64,000 nt of DNA from Rahnella rivi. Its GTDB lineage: Bacteria; Pseudomonadota; Gammaproteobacteria; Enterobacterales; Enterobacteriaceae. The notes beneath the pieces were generated by a model. The model was not told the origin of the DNA, ran no database searches, and saw nothing but the letters and a program-made list of their open reading frames with translations. The translations under genes and the position numbers were made by a program. Each line of letters opens with the position of its first letter. Position 1 is the stretch's first letter. The stretch is from the NCBI RefSeq assembly GCF_019049655.1, contig NZ_JAFMOX010000058.1:62001-126000 (forward strand), in the 5' to 3' direction. This document shows, one piece after another, positions 27,253 to 35,859 of this stretch.

Positions 27253-29520
27253 ATGAAAAATAACATTTTAACCGGCATGCTCAGTGCCGGTTTAGTGCTG
27301 GCTGCACCGCTGGCATTTGCTGACACCACAGAAACAGAAAGTAATAAAGAATCGGTCACTTTCAGTCCGCTGAAAGTCTCGGCGGATAAACTCAGCAGTG
27401 AACATGAAGCGATGGCGAAACCCGGCGCATTCAGCTCACGCGGGGAAAATACCAATCTGCAATCCACGGATTCGGTATTACGCAGTATGCCGGGCACGTT
27501 CACGCAAATTGACCCCAGCCAGGGCACGGTAGACGTCAATATTCGTGGCATGTCCGGCTTTGGTCGCGTCAACACCATGATCGACGGCGTGACGCAAAAC
27601 TTCTACGGTTCTTCGGTGCCGGGCGGTATTTCGCATGGCTCCACCAGCAGCGCATCGGGCGCGTTAATCGACCCGAACTTTCTGGTGGGCATTGATGTCT
27701 CGCGCGGCACCAGCGCCGGTTCGGCGGGCGTCAATGCCCTGGCGGGCAGTGCTAACCTGCGCACCATCGGCGTGGACGATGTGATTTTTTCCGGCAACCC
27801 GTTTGGCATCCGCACCCGTTTCTCGGCGGGCAATAACGGCATTGGCGAAAGCGGCATGGTCGCCGTCGCCGGTAAAACCGATGCGTTCACCGACACCGGC
27901 AGTTTCGGGATTATGACGGCGATCAGCGGCAGCGCCATCGACGCCCAGTTTAAAAATGGCGACGGCCAGAGCAGCAGCGATTTCGGCTACGAAAAAAGTT
28001 ATCGCCAGAATCCGAAATCCCAGTTAGTTAAAGTGGATATTAAGCCCGATGAATTTAACAGTTTAGAATTATCCGGCAGACATTACGGGAATAAATTTAC
28101 CCAGCGTGATATCACCAGCGATGACTTCTATGTGAAATATCATTACGCGCCGTTCTCCGAGCTGATTGATTTTAATTTAATGCTCAGCACCAGCCGCGGA
28201 AATCAGAAATACAATAACAACACCTTGTATACATTTTATAATACGGATGCCAGCAATCAGTCAGATGCTGTCGATATCAATAATACCTCACGCTTTTCGT
28301 TTGCCGGAGTCGATACCGCCTGGAGTTACGGCAGTAAAATCATGCGCAATAAGTATGATAAAAATATCAACAGCAATGCCTGGTCTGAAGATAATCCCGA
28401 CGCCGGCCAGCAGTCGATTGAGAACAATACCTTTCAGCCTTCCGGCAAGCAGGACGTTTACAGCCTGTACACCGGGCTGGAGCTGAAAAAAGGCATCTGG
28501 AAAGGTAACGTTGATCTCAATTACAGCTATTACGATCTCCGCGGTTACAAACCGGCGTGCGATCCGCGCGTCACCTGCTTCCCGCAGGGCGGTCAGAATA
28601 TCAGCCTGACCGAAGACGGCTTTAACCCGTCGGTGATGCTCTCGGCGGAAATCCGTCCGTGGTTCGAACCCTTCGTCAGTTACAGCAAATCCATGCGCGG
28701 CCCGAACGTGCAGGAAGTGTTTTTCTCTAACTCCGGCGGCGCCTCGATGAACCCGTTCCTCAAAGGCGAACGTGCGGAAACGTATCAGATCGGTTTTAAC
28801 TCCACGGCGGGTAACCTGTTGTTTGAAGAGGATTCCTTCCGCCTGAAAGCCCTGTATTACACCAGTAAAATCAAGAATTACATCTACAGTGATTCCTTTA
28901 TGGTGTGCCGCAACGGGCGTAAATGCAGCATCGGCGAGAATCTGCAAAACGACTGGGAAGACCAGAGCGAAGACTATTCCGACAACATGTACATTTACGT
29001 CAATTCCCTGTCACCGGTGCGTACGCACGGCGTGGAAATTGAGGCGGAATATGATACCGGTTGGGCCTTCACCCGGCTCTCTTTCAGCAAGGAACACACC
29101 AACCAGCCCACGTCGATTGCCACCGGTTCGTTTGGCGTCGGCAACATCAATGAATTGCCGGAGATGTTTTTCACCGTCGATACTGGCGTGCGCTTCCTTG
29201 ATGAAAGCCTGACCGTCGGAACACTGGTGAAATACACCGGCAAAACCCGCCGCACCTCGCCGGATCAGAATTTCAATGAGACGACCGGTGCGCTGGAAAA
29301 TGAAGAGATGCCCAACATTCCGACCATTATCGACCTTTACAGCACGTACGAATTTAACCGTAATCTGATGCTGAAATTCTCCGTGCAGAACCTGATGGAT
29401 AAGGATTATTCAGAAGCACTGAATAAACTGAATTCGATGTATGGCCAGAACGATCCGGGCACGGCGGTGAATACGGCGCGCGGCAGAACTTATCTGGTGG
29501 GCGGCGAAGTCCGTTTCTGA
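27253..29520 (+). CDS. TonB-dependent outer-membrane receptor, haem-type
   Basis: A 755-residue TonB-dependent receptor. The signal peptide ends near LAFADTTE; a TonB-box-like ESVTFSPLKVSAD follows. The plug contains DVNIRGMSGFGRVNTMIDGV, and the 22-stranded barrel ends in GGEVRF with a C-terminal Phe. SYSKSMRGPNVQEVFFS and NPFLKGERAETYQIGF sit where haem receptors have FRAP and NPNL boxes, so haem or a haem protein is a fair guess, but an iron-protein or peptide ligand is possible. A cysteine pair in the barrel (ACDPRVTC) may close a surface loop. It is the last gene of the Fur-linked module and is followed by a strong terminator. Confidence 0.88.
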   Translation: MKNNILTGMLSAGLVLAAPLAFADTTETESNKESVTFSPLKVSADKLSSEHEAMAKPGAFSSRGENTNLQSTDSVLRSMPGTFTQIDPSQGTVDVNIRGMSGFGRVNTMIDGVTQNFYGSSVPGGISHGSTSSASGALIDPNFLVGIDVSRGTSAGSAGVNALAGSANLRTIGVDDVIFSGNPFGIRTRFSAGNNGIGESGMVAVAGKTDAFTDTGSFGIMTAISGSAIDAQFKNGDGQSSSDFGYEKSYRQNPKSQLVKVDIKPDEFNSLELSGRHYGNKFTQRDITSDDFYVKYHYAPFSELIDFNLMLSTSRGNQKYNNNTLYTFYNTDASNQSDAVDINNTSRFSFAGVDTAWSYGSKIMRNKYDKNINSNAWSEDNPDAGQQSIENNTFQPSGKQDVYSLYTGLELKKGIWKGNVDLNYSYYDLRGYKPACDPRVTCFPQGGQNISLTEDGFNPSVMLSAEIRPWFEPFVSYSKSMRGPNVQEVFFSNSGGASMNPFLKGERAETYQIGFNSTAGNLLFEEDSFRLKALYYTSKIKNYIYSDSFMVCRNGRKCSIGENLQNDWEDQSEDYSDNMYIYVNSLSPVRTHGVEIEAEYDTGWAFTRLSFSKEHTNQPTSIATGSFGVGNINELPEMFFTVDTGVRFLDESLTVGTLVKYTGKTRRTSPDQNFNETTGALENEEMPNIPTIIDLYSTYEFNRNLMLKFSVQNLMDKDYSEALNKLNSMYGQNDPGTAVNTARGRTYLVGGEVRF

Positions 29521-29548
29521 TAAGCCACTGACCGGTCAAAGCAGAAAT

Positions 29549-29588
29549 AAAAAAGGCCACGCAGGCGTCATTGTGCGTGGCCTTTCCA
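29549..29588. terminator. Bidirectional terminator between receptor and MFS genes
   Basis: A 12-bp stem (AAAGGCCACGCA 29552-29563 with TGCGTGGCCTTT 29574-29585) has an A-run to its left and T's to its right. It serves both the receptor gene (+) and the MFS gene (-). Confidence 0.85.
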
Positions 29589-29618
29589 CTCGTCATTGGC
29601 TGATATTCGTTTGCTGAA

Positions 29619-30782
29619 TTACGCCGCTGCTTTCACCGCTTTCTTCGCCGCACGACGGAAAGTGATCACGCACAGCACGAAGCCGATTGCGCCCAGTCCA
29701 CCCGCCGCCAGAGGCACGGTGCTCAGCCCCATTCCGCGTTCAATGACCGCACCGCCAACCCACGCCCCCAGCGCGTTTCCGACGTTAAACGCCGCAATGT
29801 TCAGCGTGGAAACCAGATTCGGCGCGTTTTTGCCGTACGTCACCACGTTAACCTGCAACGCAGGCACCGCAGCAAAGTTCACCATCGCCCAGATAAACAG
29901 CGTAATTTCCGCCGCCACCAGATGAACGCTGGTGAAGCTGAACAGCACGGAGAACACCGCGATCAGCAGGAAAGTGGTGGTCAGCGAAACACCCAGACGC
30001 CAGTCCGCCAGGCGCCCGCCCACCACGTTACCGATGGTCAGACCGAGGCCGATCAGCAGCAGCGTCCAGCTGACGCCGTGCTCAGAGACGCCGGTAATTT
30101 CAGTCAGGATCGGCGCGATATAGGTAAACAGCGCGAACATTGCCGCCGCAAAGAAAATGGTGATCGACAGCGACAGCCATAACCCCAGGCTGCCCAGCGC
30201 ACGGATTTCCTTACGCAGATCGGTCGGTTCTTCTTCTTTCTTATCCGGCAGATTTTTATACAGCGCGAACAGTGACGCCACGCCAATCACCGCGACGACC
30301 CAGAACGTTGAGCGCCAGCCGAACACTTGTCCGAGGGCGGTACCGAGCGGAACGCCCAGCACGTTAGCCAGCGTCAGGCCGGTGAACATCAGCGCAACGG
30401 CCGAAGCACGGCGGTTAGGCGCGACCAGACTGGCTGCCACCACGGCACCAATCCCGAAGAATGCGCCATGACACAGCGCCGTGATCACACGCGCCAGCAT
30501 CAGGAAACCGTAGCTGTAGGACAGCGCGCACATCACGTTGCCAATAATAAAGATGCTCATCAGCAACAGCAGGGTGTTCTTACGCGGCAGTTTTGCAGTC
30601 AGCACGGCCATGATTGGCGCGCCTATGGCAACGCCCAGCGCATATCCACTGATCAGCCAACCGGCAGAAGGAATACTGACATGCAGATCACCCGCCACAT
30701 TGGGGAGCAGCCCCATAATGACGAATTCAGTGGTACCGATGGCAAACGCGCTGAGCGCCAGTGCCAGGAGTGCGACAGGCAT
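29619..30782 (-). CDS. MFS exporter, YdhP/AraJ-like (DHA1 family)
   Basis: A 387-residue inner-membrane transporter with about 12 hydrophobic segments. The N-terminal ALSAFAIGTTEFVIMGLLP and GYALGVAIGAPIMAVL are characteristic of the DHA1 sugar/arabinose-efflux-like group that includes E. coli YdhP, AraJ and YdeA. The substrate cannot be told. It lies 202 bp downstream of a same-strand LysR gene that could control it. The short tail KKAVKAAA is cytoplasmic. Confidence 0.88.
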   Translation of the reverse strand: MPVALLALALSAFAIGTTEFVIMGLLPNVAGDLHVSIPSAGWLISGYALGVAIGAPIMAVLTAKLPRKNTLLLLMSIFIIGNVMCALSYSYGFLMLARVITALCHGAFFGIGAVVAASLVAPNRRASAVALMFTGLTLANVLGVPLGTALGQVFGWRSTFWVVAVIGVASLFALYKNLPDKKEEEPTDLRKEIRALGSLGLWLSLSITIFFAAAMFALFTYIAPILTEITGVSEHGVSWTLLLIGLGLTIGNVVGGRLADWRLGVSLTTTFLLIAVFSVLFSFTSVHLVAAEITLFIWAMVNFAAVPALQVNVVTYGKNAPNLVSTLNIAAFNVGNALGAWVGGAVIERGMGLSTVPLAAGGLGAIGFVLCVITFRRAAKKAVKAAA

Positions 30783-30984
30783 AAAAACTCCGGAAATTTT
30801 TTAGTGATGAGTAAAGGCGCCGGTATGACACCGGACTGGCTTAAATACCACGTTGATCACACTTTTGACCAGACGCAGTCTGTGCCCTTACTGCCTGAAA
30901 AATGGCCGGAACCCTGATTAATCTTTACATAACAATACATTGCAGATAATGCACGGGCAGCGAAAAAGGAACCGATTCCAGCAT

Positions 30985-31920
30985 TTATCTTCCCTGGCTG
31001 GCTCCGTTTTTTTCATCGGTCAGCGACAGCCAGCGCGGATGGCCTTTAAACCACTCCACCAGAAAATCGAGCAGCGCACGCAACGCGGAGGGCATTTGCC
31101 TGCGTGAGGTGTAAATGGCATAAATCCCCATTTCCTGCGGCTGCCATTCCGGCAGCAGTAACACCAGCTGGCCAGCGGCGATAAGCGGTGCCGCCGAGTA
31201 ATAAGGCTGCATCACGATGCCCGCCCCTTCCACCGCGCCGGTCAGCAGCACCAGCGATTCATTGGCGCTCAGATTGCCGCTGACCGGCACCGAGATTTTT
31301 TCCCCCTGATGCTCAAACTGCCACAGACTTTTGCCAAACCAGGTGTAGGTCAGGCAATTGTGAACCGCCAGATCCTGCGGATGCTGCGGTGTGCCCTGCG
31401 CGGCCAGATACGCCGGAGACGCGCACACCACCGACGGACAGAGCGCCAGTGGCCGGGCGATCAGATTGGGATCGAGATCGTTGGTGATACGCAGTGCCAG
31501 ATCGATACGATCTTCGACCAGATTGATCGCCCGGCTTTCCAGCTGAAGATCGATGCTCACCTGCGGATGCCGGCGTAAAAATTCGCTGACCGCAATCACC
31601 ACCGCCCCTTGCCCGAAAGACTGCGAACAACTCAGGCGTAGCAAACCGCGCAGCGCTTCATTGCCGGTATCGGCCACGCTGCCCATTTCCGCCGCCACCG
31701 ACAGCATCTTCCGGCAGCGCGCCAGCGTGTTTTCCCCTGCATCGGTCAGGCTGAGTTTACGGGTGGAACGGTGCAGCAGGCGCGCCCCCGACCACTTCTC
31801 CATTTCCGAAAGATAGCGGGTCACCATCGCCCGCGACATATTCAGCGATTCGGCAGCACTGACCATGCTCCCGCGTTCCACGATGGCAACAAACACTTGT
31901 GCAGCGGTAATTCTGTCCAT
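30985..31920 (-). CDS. LysR-family transcriptional regulator
   Basis: A 311-residue LysR-type regulator of the CrgA-like subgroup: helix-turn-helix SMVSAAESLNMSRAMVTRYL, then a two-lobed effector domain with RPLALCPSVVCASPAYLAAQG. It is divergent from the MBL-fold gene, and a TGCAAC-N5-GTTGCA dyad between them is a likely binding site. The simplest reading is that it controls the MBL-fold gene and itself; control of the downstream MFS gene is also possible. No effector can be named. Confidence 0.9.
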   Translation of the reverse strand: MDRITAAQVFVAIVERGSMVSAAESLNMSRAMVTRYLSEMEKWSGARLLHRSTRKLSLTDAGENTLARCRKMLSVAAEMGSVADTGNEALRGLLRLSCSQSFGQGAVVIAVSEFLRRHPQVSIDLQLESRAINLVEDRIDLALRITNDLDPNLIARPLALCPSVVCASPAYLAAQGTPQHPQDLAVHNCLTYTWFGKSLWQFEHQGEKISVPVSGNLSANESLVLLTGAVEGAGIVMQPYYSAAPLIAAGQLVLLLPEWQPQEMGIYAIYTSRRQMPSALRALLDFLVEWFKGHPRWLSLTDEKNGASQGR

Positions 31921-31935
31921 GATTCGTCCGGTTTA

Positions 31936-31952
31936 TGCAACAAACAGTTGCA
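31936..31952. promoter_or_regulatory. Likely LysR-type operator
   Basis: TGCAACAAACAGTTGCA is a 17-bp dyad (6-bp arms, 5-bp spacer) in the 115-bp gap between the divergent LysR and MBL-fold genes. A further single arm, TGCAAC, lies at 31979-31984. LysR-type regulators usually bind such a dyad plus a weaker activation half-site nearer the target promoter. Confidence 0.5.
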
Positions 31953-32035
31953 CATTATCCGGTTTTTCCCGCGGATTATGCAACGTACAGTAGATACTTA
32001 CTGAATGTGATTATTTACGTCTCTGAGGAAAACCC

Positions 32036-32902
32036 ATGCAACTGAAACATCTGACGCTGATCGCCGCCCTTATCGGCAGCTCCCTTTCCGCTCACGCCGC
32101 CAGCGCGCTGAAAATGGACGTGTACAACCCTGGTGAAAAAAGTATTTTCCCGGTGTCGTCTGAAATCATCACCGGCGAAAAAGACGCGGTGTTGATCGAC
32201 GCCCAGTTCCAGCGCAATGACGCAGAGAAGCTGGTAGAGATGATCAAAGCCACCGGCAAAACACTGACCACCGTGTATATCAGCCAGTCCGATCCGGATT
32301 TCTACTTCGGGCTGGACGTGATCCATGCGGCGTTCCCGCAGGCCAAAATCATCGCCACGCAGGCGACCATCGATCAGATCAACGCCAGCAAAGACGGCAA
32401 AGTCGCTTTCTGGGGGCCGCAGCTTAAAGAAAACGCGCCAAAATCTGTCGTGGTTCCCGAGCCGCTGAAAGGCACTACGTTTGAACTGGAAGGCCATAAA
32501 TTTGAAGTTCAGGGCGTGGACAAAGAACGGACGTTTGTCTGGATCCCTTCGCTGAAAGCAGTGGTTGGCGGCGTACTGGTGAATGGTGACAACATGCACA
32601 TCTGGACGGCGGATACCCAGACGGCGAAATCCCGTAAGCAGTGGGTGGAAGCCCTCGATGAAATCGCCGCCCTGAAGCCGCAAATCGTCGTGCCGGGGCA
32701 TTTCCTGCCAGGCGCAGCGCACACCGTGGAAGCCGTGAAATTTACCCGCGATTACCTGCTGACGCTGGAAAAGGAATTACCTAAAGCCAAAGATTCTGCC
32801 GCGCTTATCGCTGCGATGAAAAAACATTATCCACAGCTGAAAGATGATTCGTCATTACAGCTGAGTGCGAAAGTATTGAAAGGTGAAATGAAGTGGCCTT
32901 AA
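32036..32902 (+). CDS. Exported MBL-fold protein with degenerate metal motif
   Basis: A 288-residue protein with a Sec signal peptide (MQLKHLTLIAALIGSSLSAH, cut near HAA-SAL) and a metallo-beta-lactamase fold: EIITGEKDAVLIDAQF, then TTVYISQSDPDFYFGLD, and IVVPGHFLPGA. In ordinary family members the loop after the second strand is HxHxDH; here the equivalent residues 83-88 are SQSDPD, with no histidine, while DPDFYFG is kept as in Vmh-like homologues. It therefore either binds metal differently or is not a hydrolase. It is divergent from a LysR regulator and has a GAGGA ribosome site. Substrate unknown. Confidence 0.85.
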   Translation: MQLKHLTLIAALIGSSLSAHAASALKMDVYNPGEKSIFPVSSEIITGEKDAVLIDAQFQRNDAEKLVEMIKATGKTLTTVYISQSDPDFYFGLDVIHAAFPQAKIIATQATIDQINASKDGKVAFWGPQLKENAPKSVVVPEPLKGTTFELEGHKFEVQGVDKERTFVWIPSLKAVVGGVLVNGDNMHIWTADTQTAKSRKQWVEALDEIAALKPQIVVPGHFLPGAAHTVEAVKFTRDYLLTLEKELPKAKDSAALIAAMKKHYPQLKDDSSLQLSAKVLKGEMKWP

Positions 32903-33003
32903 TATCTATAAACATTGAATAATTAATATCCCCTGTTCTTCAAAAGCGATCCTGAAGATAACCGCTTCGGTCCCTATGTGGTGGACCCTCAGGCATAGCA
33001 AAG

Positions 33004-33051
33004 AGGCGATTTGCTCCTCCCCTGCAAAGGGGAGGCGTTAAAAAAGCGCCT
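33004..33051. repeat. Candidate intergenic hairpin repeat
   Basis: Between the convergent MBL-fold and TPR genes, CCTCCCCT (33017-33024) pairs with AGGGGAGG (33029-33036) around a GCAA tetraloop. GAGGCG (33004-33009) and CGCCTC (33046-33051) can close an outer stem. This nested structure looks like a mobile intergenic repeat or an mRNA end signal; no second copy is seen in the window. Confidence 0.4.
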
Positions 33052-33078
33052 CAGATCTGCCCGTACACCTTCTCAGAT

Positions 33079-33795
33079 CTACGGCGTCACCCGCACAAAC
33101 TCTCCTTCGGCCCGGACGTTATGGCCGAAACCGCAATCCCCGGTGGTATGCAGTTTGACGTTTTCTTGCCCGAACGCCATATCGACATCGCAATTGCCGT
33201 CGCCGGCGGCCGCATCGTCGGTTTCATGATAAACCGCGTGATTATCCTTAATGGCAGTGACCACGGAGAATTCACCGATATTCGGGCCGTAGTACAACGA
33301 CATCTGCCCCATGTACTGGCCGGAGAAATCGATTCTGAACTGTGCTTCTTCCGCTTTTACGTCCACCAGATTCCAGCTGCCATAACCGGCATATTGCCAG
33401 TATTCGCCCGCCGCGCTTTCAGGTTGCGGCAGCGCATCCAGTTTGGGCTGAATCTGACTGAGGTTGTACTGTGATTTTTTGTCAGCGGGCGCCAGCATCA
33501 GCCAGGCTTTGGCTTTGCGATAATTCCCCTGCCGGATATAGGTCAGCGCAATATTGTTATACGCCGTCGCAATCTGATCCTGCGGCTTCTGGCAGAACTC
33601 GCTCCAGGCGACCTGATTGCGGAAAATGTCCCGCGCTTTCGCGAATTCACCCTGCTGATACGCGACTTTCCCGGCAGAGGCGTAAATCCCCGCCTTCACG
33701 CAATCAGCATTAATGTCCGGTTCATCAATCTGAGCAAGCGCCTGAACGCTGGTAAAACATCCTGCCACCAGCAGAAAATTCACTGCGACTTTCAT
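33079..33795 (-). CDS. Exported TPR-containing protein of unknown function
   Basis: A 238-residue protein with a Sec signal (MKVAVNFLLVAGCFTSVQAL, cut near ALA-QID). Residues about 30-110 contain two TPR-like helix pairs (AGKVAYQQGEFAKARDIF, AYNNIALTYIRQGNYRKAKA). A C-terminal domain (about 130-238) is probably beta-rich, with a conserved-looking Cys pair (GNCDVD, GDCGFG) that could form a disulphide. I do not recognise this C-terminal family. I start at ATG 33795 with AAGGA seven bases before it; the preceding TTG is less likely. It is monocistronic and convergent with the MBL-fold gene. Confidence 0.75.
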   Translation of the reverse strand: MKVAVNFLLVAGCFTSVQALAQIDEPDINADCVKAGIYASAGKVAYQQGEFAKARDIFRNQVAWSEFCQKPQDQIATAYNNIALTYIRQGNYRKAKAWLMLAPADKKSQYNLSQIQPKLDALPQPESAAGEYWQYAGYGSWNLVDVKAEEAQFRIDFSGQYMGQMSLYYGPNIGEFSVVTAIKDNHAVYHETDDAAAGDGNCDVDMAFGQENVKLHTTGDCGFGHNVRAEGEFVRVTP

Positions 33796-33925
33796 CAAAC
33801 ATCCTTCTACTTTTGTGGTCTACAGAGCTTCGTGCTGGAAAAACATCCTTACAAGTGCTTTATTGCCCTATCGCGCTAAGGCACTCATTCTGGGATGATT
33901 AGGCTTCACAACATATCGAACATAC

Positions 33926-35680
33926 ATGGCAATTATGACTAAAAAACCTGGGAAATCGGCGCAATGGGGCGCCGTCTGGCAGTTGATTAAGCCGTACTGG
34001 CGCTCAGAAGAAAAGTGGCGTGCCTGGGGCATGTTAACCACTATCATCATTCTTTCACTTGCAGGCGTTTACATCAGCGTTCAGTTCAACGAATGGAACC
34101 GCGTGTTTTATGACGCCCTGCAAAACAGAAACTATCCGGTTTTCAAAGCCCAGCTGTTTAAATTCACCTGGCTTGCGTTACTCAGTATCGTCATTGCGGT
34201 CTACCGGATCTATCTGACGCAAGGCCTGCAAATGAACTGGCGGCGCTGGATGACCGAAGAGTATATGGATAAGTGGCTGGCCAATCACGCCTATTATTAC
34301 ACGGAGTACCAGCATCAGGTGGATAACCCCGATCAGCGTATTTCAGATGATCTGAATGCCCTGACCAGCGGCACCCTTTCTCTGGTCCTCGGGTTGTTGT
34401 CGAGCGTTGTGACGTTGTTCTCTTTCGTCTTTATTCTTTGGTCCATCAGTGGCACGCTCCACTTTGCCATCGCCTCGCATGAATTCACCATTCCTGGCTA
34501 CATGGTCTGGTTTGCGATTTTGTATGCAGCCGTCGGTTCCGCCCTCATCTGGTATGTGGGTAAACCTCTGGTGCGTTTAGGCTTTAATCAGGAATGGTTT
34601 GAGGCAAACTTCCGTTTCGGGCTGATCCGTATTCGCGAAAACAGTGACGCTATCGCGCTGTATCACGGCGAAAAAAATGAACACGATCAGCTCACCGGCA
34701 AATTTGATTCGATCAAAACCAACTGGTGGTCGATCATGCGCGTAACCCGTCGCCTGAACATTGCCTCCAATTTCTATGCCCAGTTTGCCAACATCTTCCC
34801 GATTCTGGTGGCATCGCCGCGCTATTTCTCCGGTGCGATCCAGATGGGTGCGCTGATGCAGATTGCCTCCGCGTTCGGCCAGGTTCAGGACGCCTTATCC
34901 TGGTTCATCAACGCCTTTGACAACCTGGCGAGCTGGAAAGCCACGGTAAACCGTCTTGCCGGTTTCAACGCAGCGATTGATCAGGTGAATGCCCAGCCGC
35001 GCGGGATCAAGGTCGGTGAAAGCACGCAACATGCGCTGCAACTCGACAATCTGACGCTGAATCTGCCGGATGGCAATCCGCTGTTCTGCAACGTTTCTGC
35101 CGCAATGCAACCCGGTGAACGCGTGCTGATTGCCGGGCCGTCCGGCTGCGGTAAATCGACACTGCTTCGCGCCATCGCCGGTATCTGGCCTTACGGTTCC
35201 GGCAATATTGCGCTGGCGCAGGGCAAGCGTTATCTGTTCCTGCCGCAGCGCAGTTATATTCCGATTGGGACGCTGAGGGATGCGCTGAGTTATCCGGATG
35301 CCAGCCGCGAATATTCGGATGAGCGTCTGCAACAGGTCCTCACGCAGTGCCGCCTGCCGCATCTGGCCACGGTCGATCATCTTGATGATTATGCTAACTG
35401 GAGCCAGCGCCTGTCGCCGGGTGAGCAACAGCGTCTTTCGTTTACCCGCGCCCTGCTGATCAAACCGGATACGCTGTTCCTTGATGAAGCCACCAGCGCG
35501 ATGGATGAAGAAACCGAACATCAGGTTTACGCCTTGCTGCTGAGCGAACTGCCGGAAACCTCGGTGGTCAGCGTCGCGCACCGCAATACGGTCGCGAAAT
35601 ATCATCAGCACTGCTGGCGGTTTAAAAAACAGGAAAACGGTCCGTGCGGATTCACGTCCAGCGCCCTGTTACCTGAATAA
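33926..35680 (+). CDS. SbmA/YddA-type ABC transporter, fused permease-ATPase
   Basis: A 584-residue half-transporter. The N-terminal membrane domain of the SbmA/BacA class (about residues 1-350, with QFNEWNRVFYDALQNRNYP, NPDQRISDDLNALT) is fused to an ABC ATPase (about 380-575) with Walker A GPSGCGKST, signature LSPGEQQR and Walker B LFLDEATSAMDEE. It is like E. coli YddA and the ABCD-type family. SbmA itself imports peptides without an ATPase; here ATP hydrolysis is likely, direction and substrate unknown. No clear Shine-Dalgarno; ATG 33935 is an alternative start. Followed by a strong terminator. Confidence 0.9.
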   Translation: MAIMTKKPGKSAQWGAVWQLIKPYWRSEEKWRAWGMLTTIIILSLAGVYISVQFNEWNRVFYDALQNRNYPVFKAQLFKFTWLALLSIVIAVYRIYLTQGLQMNWRRWMTEEYMDKWLANHAYYYTEYQHQVDNPDQRISDDLNALTSGTLSLVLGLLSSVVTLFSFVFILWSISGTLHFAIASHEFTIPGYMVWFAILYAAVGSALIWYVGKPLVRLGFNQEWFEANFRFGLIRIRENSDAIALYHGEKNEHDQLTGKFDSIKTNWWSIMRVTRRLNIASNFYAQFANIFPILVASPRYFSGAIQMGALMQIASAFGQVQDALSWFINAFDNLASWKATVNRLAGFNAAIDQVNAQPRGIKVGESTQHALQLDNLTLNLPDGNPLFCNVSAAMQPGERVLIAGPSGCGKSTLLRAIAGIWPYGSGNIALAQGKRYLFLPQRSYIPIGTLRDALSYPDASREYSDERLQQVLTQCRLPHLATVDHLDDYANWSQRLSPGEQQRLSFTRALLIKPDTLFLDEATSAMDEETEHQVYALLLSELPETSVVSVAHRNTVAKYHQHCWRFKKQENGPCGFTSSALLPE

Positions 35681-35721
35681 TTGATCCGTCACGCCTGACG
35701 TCTCAAGGTATCTGAACGCAT

Positions 35722-35751
35722 AAAGGTTGCTGATAACAGCAACCTTTTTTT
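35722..35751 (+). terminator. Rho-independent terminator after the ABC transporter
   Basis: An 11-bp perfect stem (AAAGGTTGCTG 35722-35732 with CAGCAACCTTT 35737-35747), an ATAA loop and a following T-run lie about 40 bases after the stop. Confidence 0.92.
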
Positions 35752-35802
35752 GCTTTCATAACCCCGTTTAGCGCACAAAACCAGCAACGCGGTTTGTTCA
35801 AA

Positions 35803-35820
35803 TGTATACCCCGCTATACA
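35803..35820. promoter_or_regulatory. Likely GntR/UTRA operator before the GntR gene
   Basis: TGTATACCCCGCTATACA is an inverted repeat (TGTATA-N6-TATACA) 40 bases before the GntR start codon. Related TATAC half-sites occur before the linked PTS gene at 38257-38274. Confidence 0.55.
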
Positions 35821-35859
35821 ATTATTATTACCAACTTTTCTTACGTGTCCGGGGGTTTG

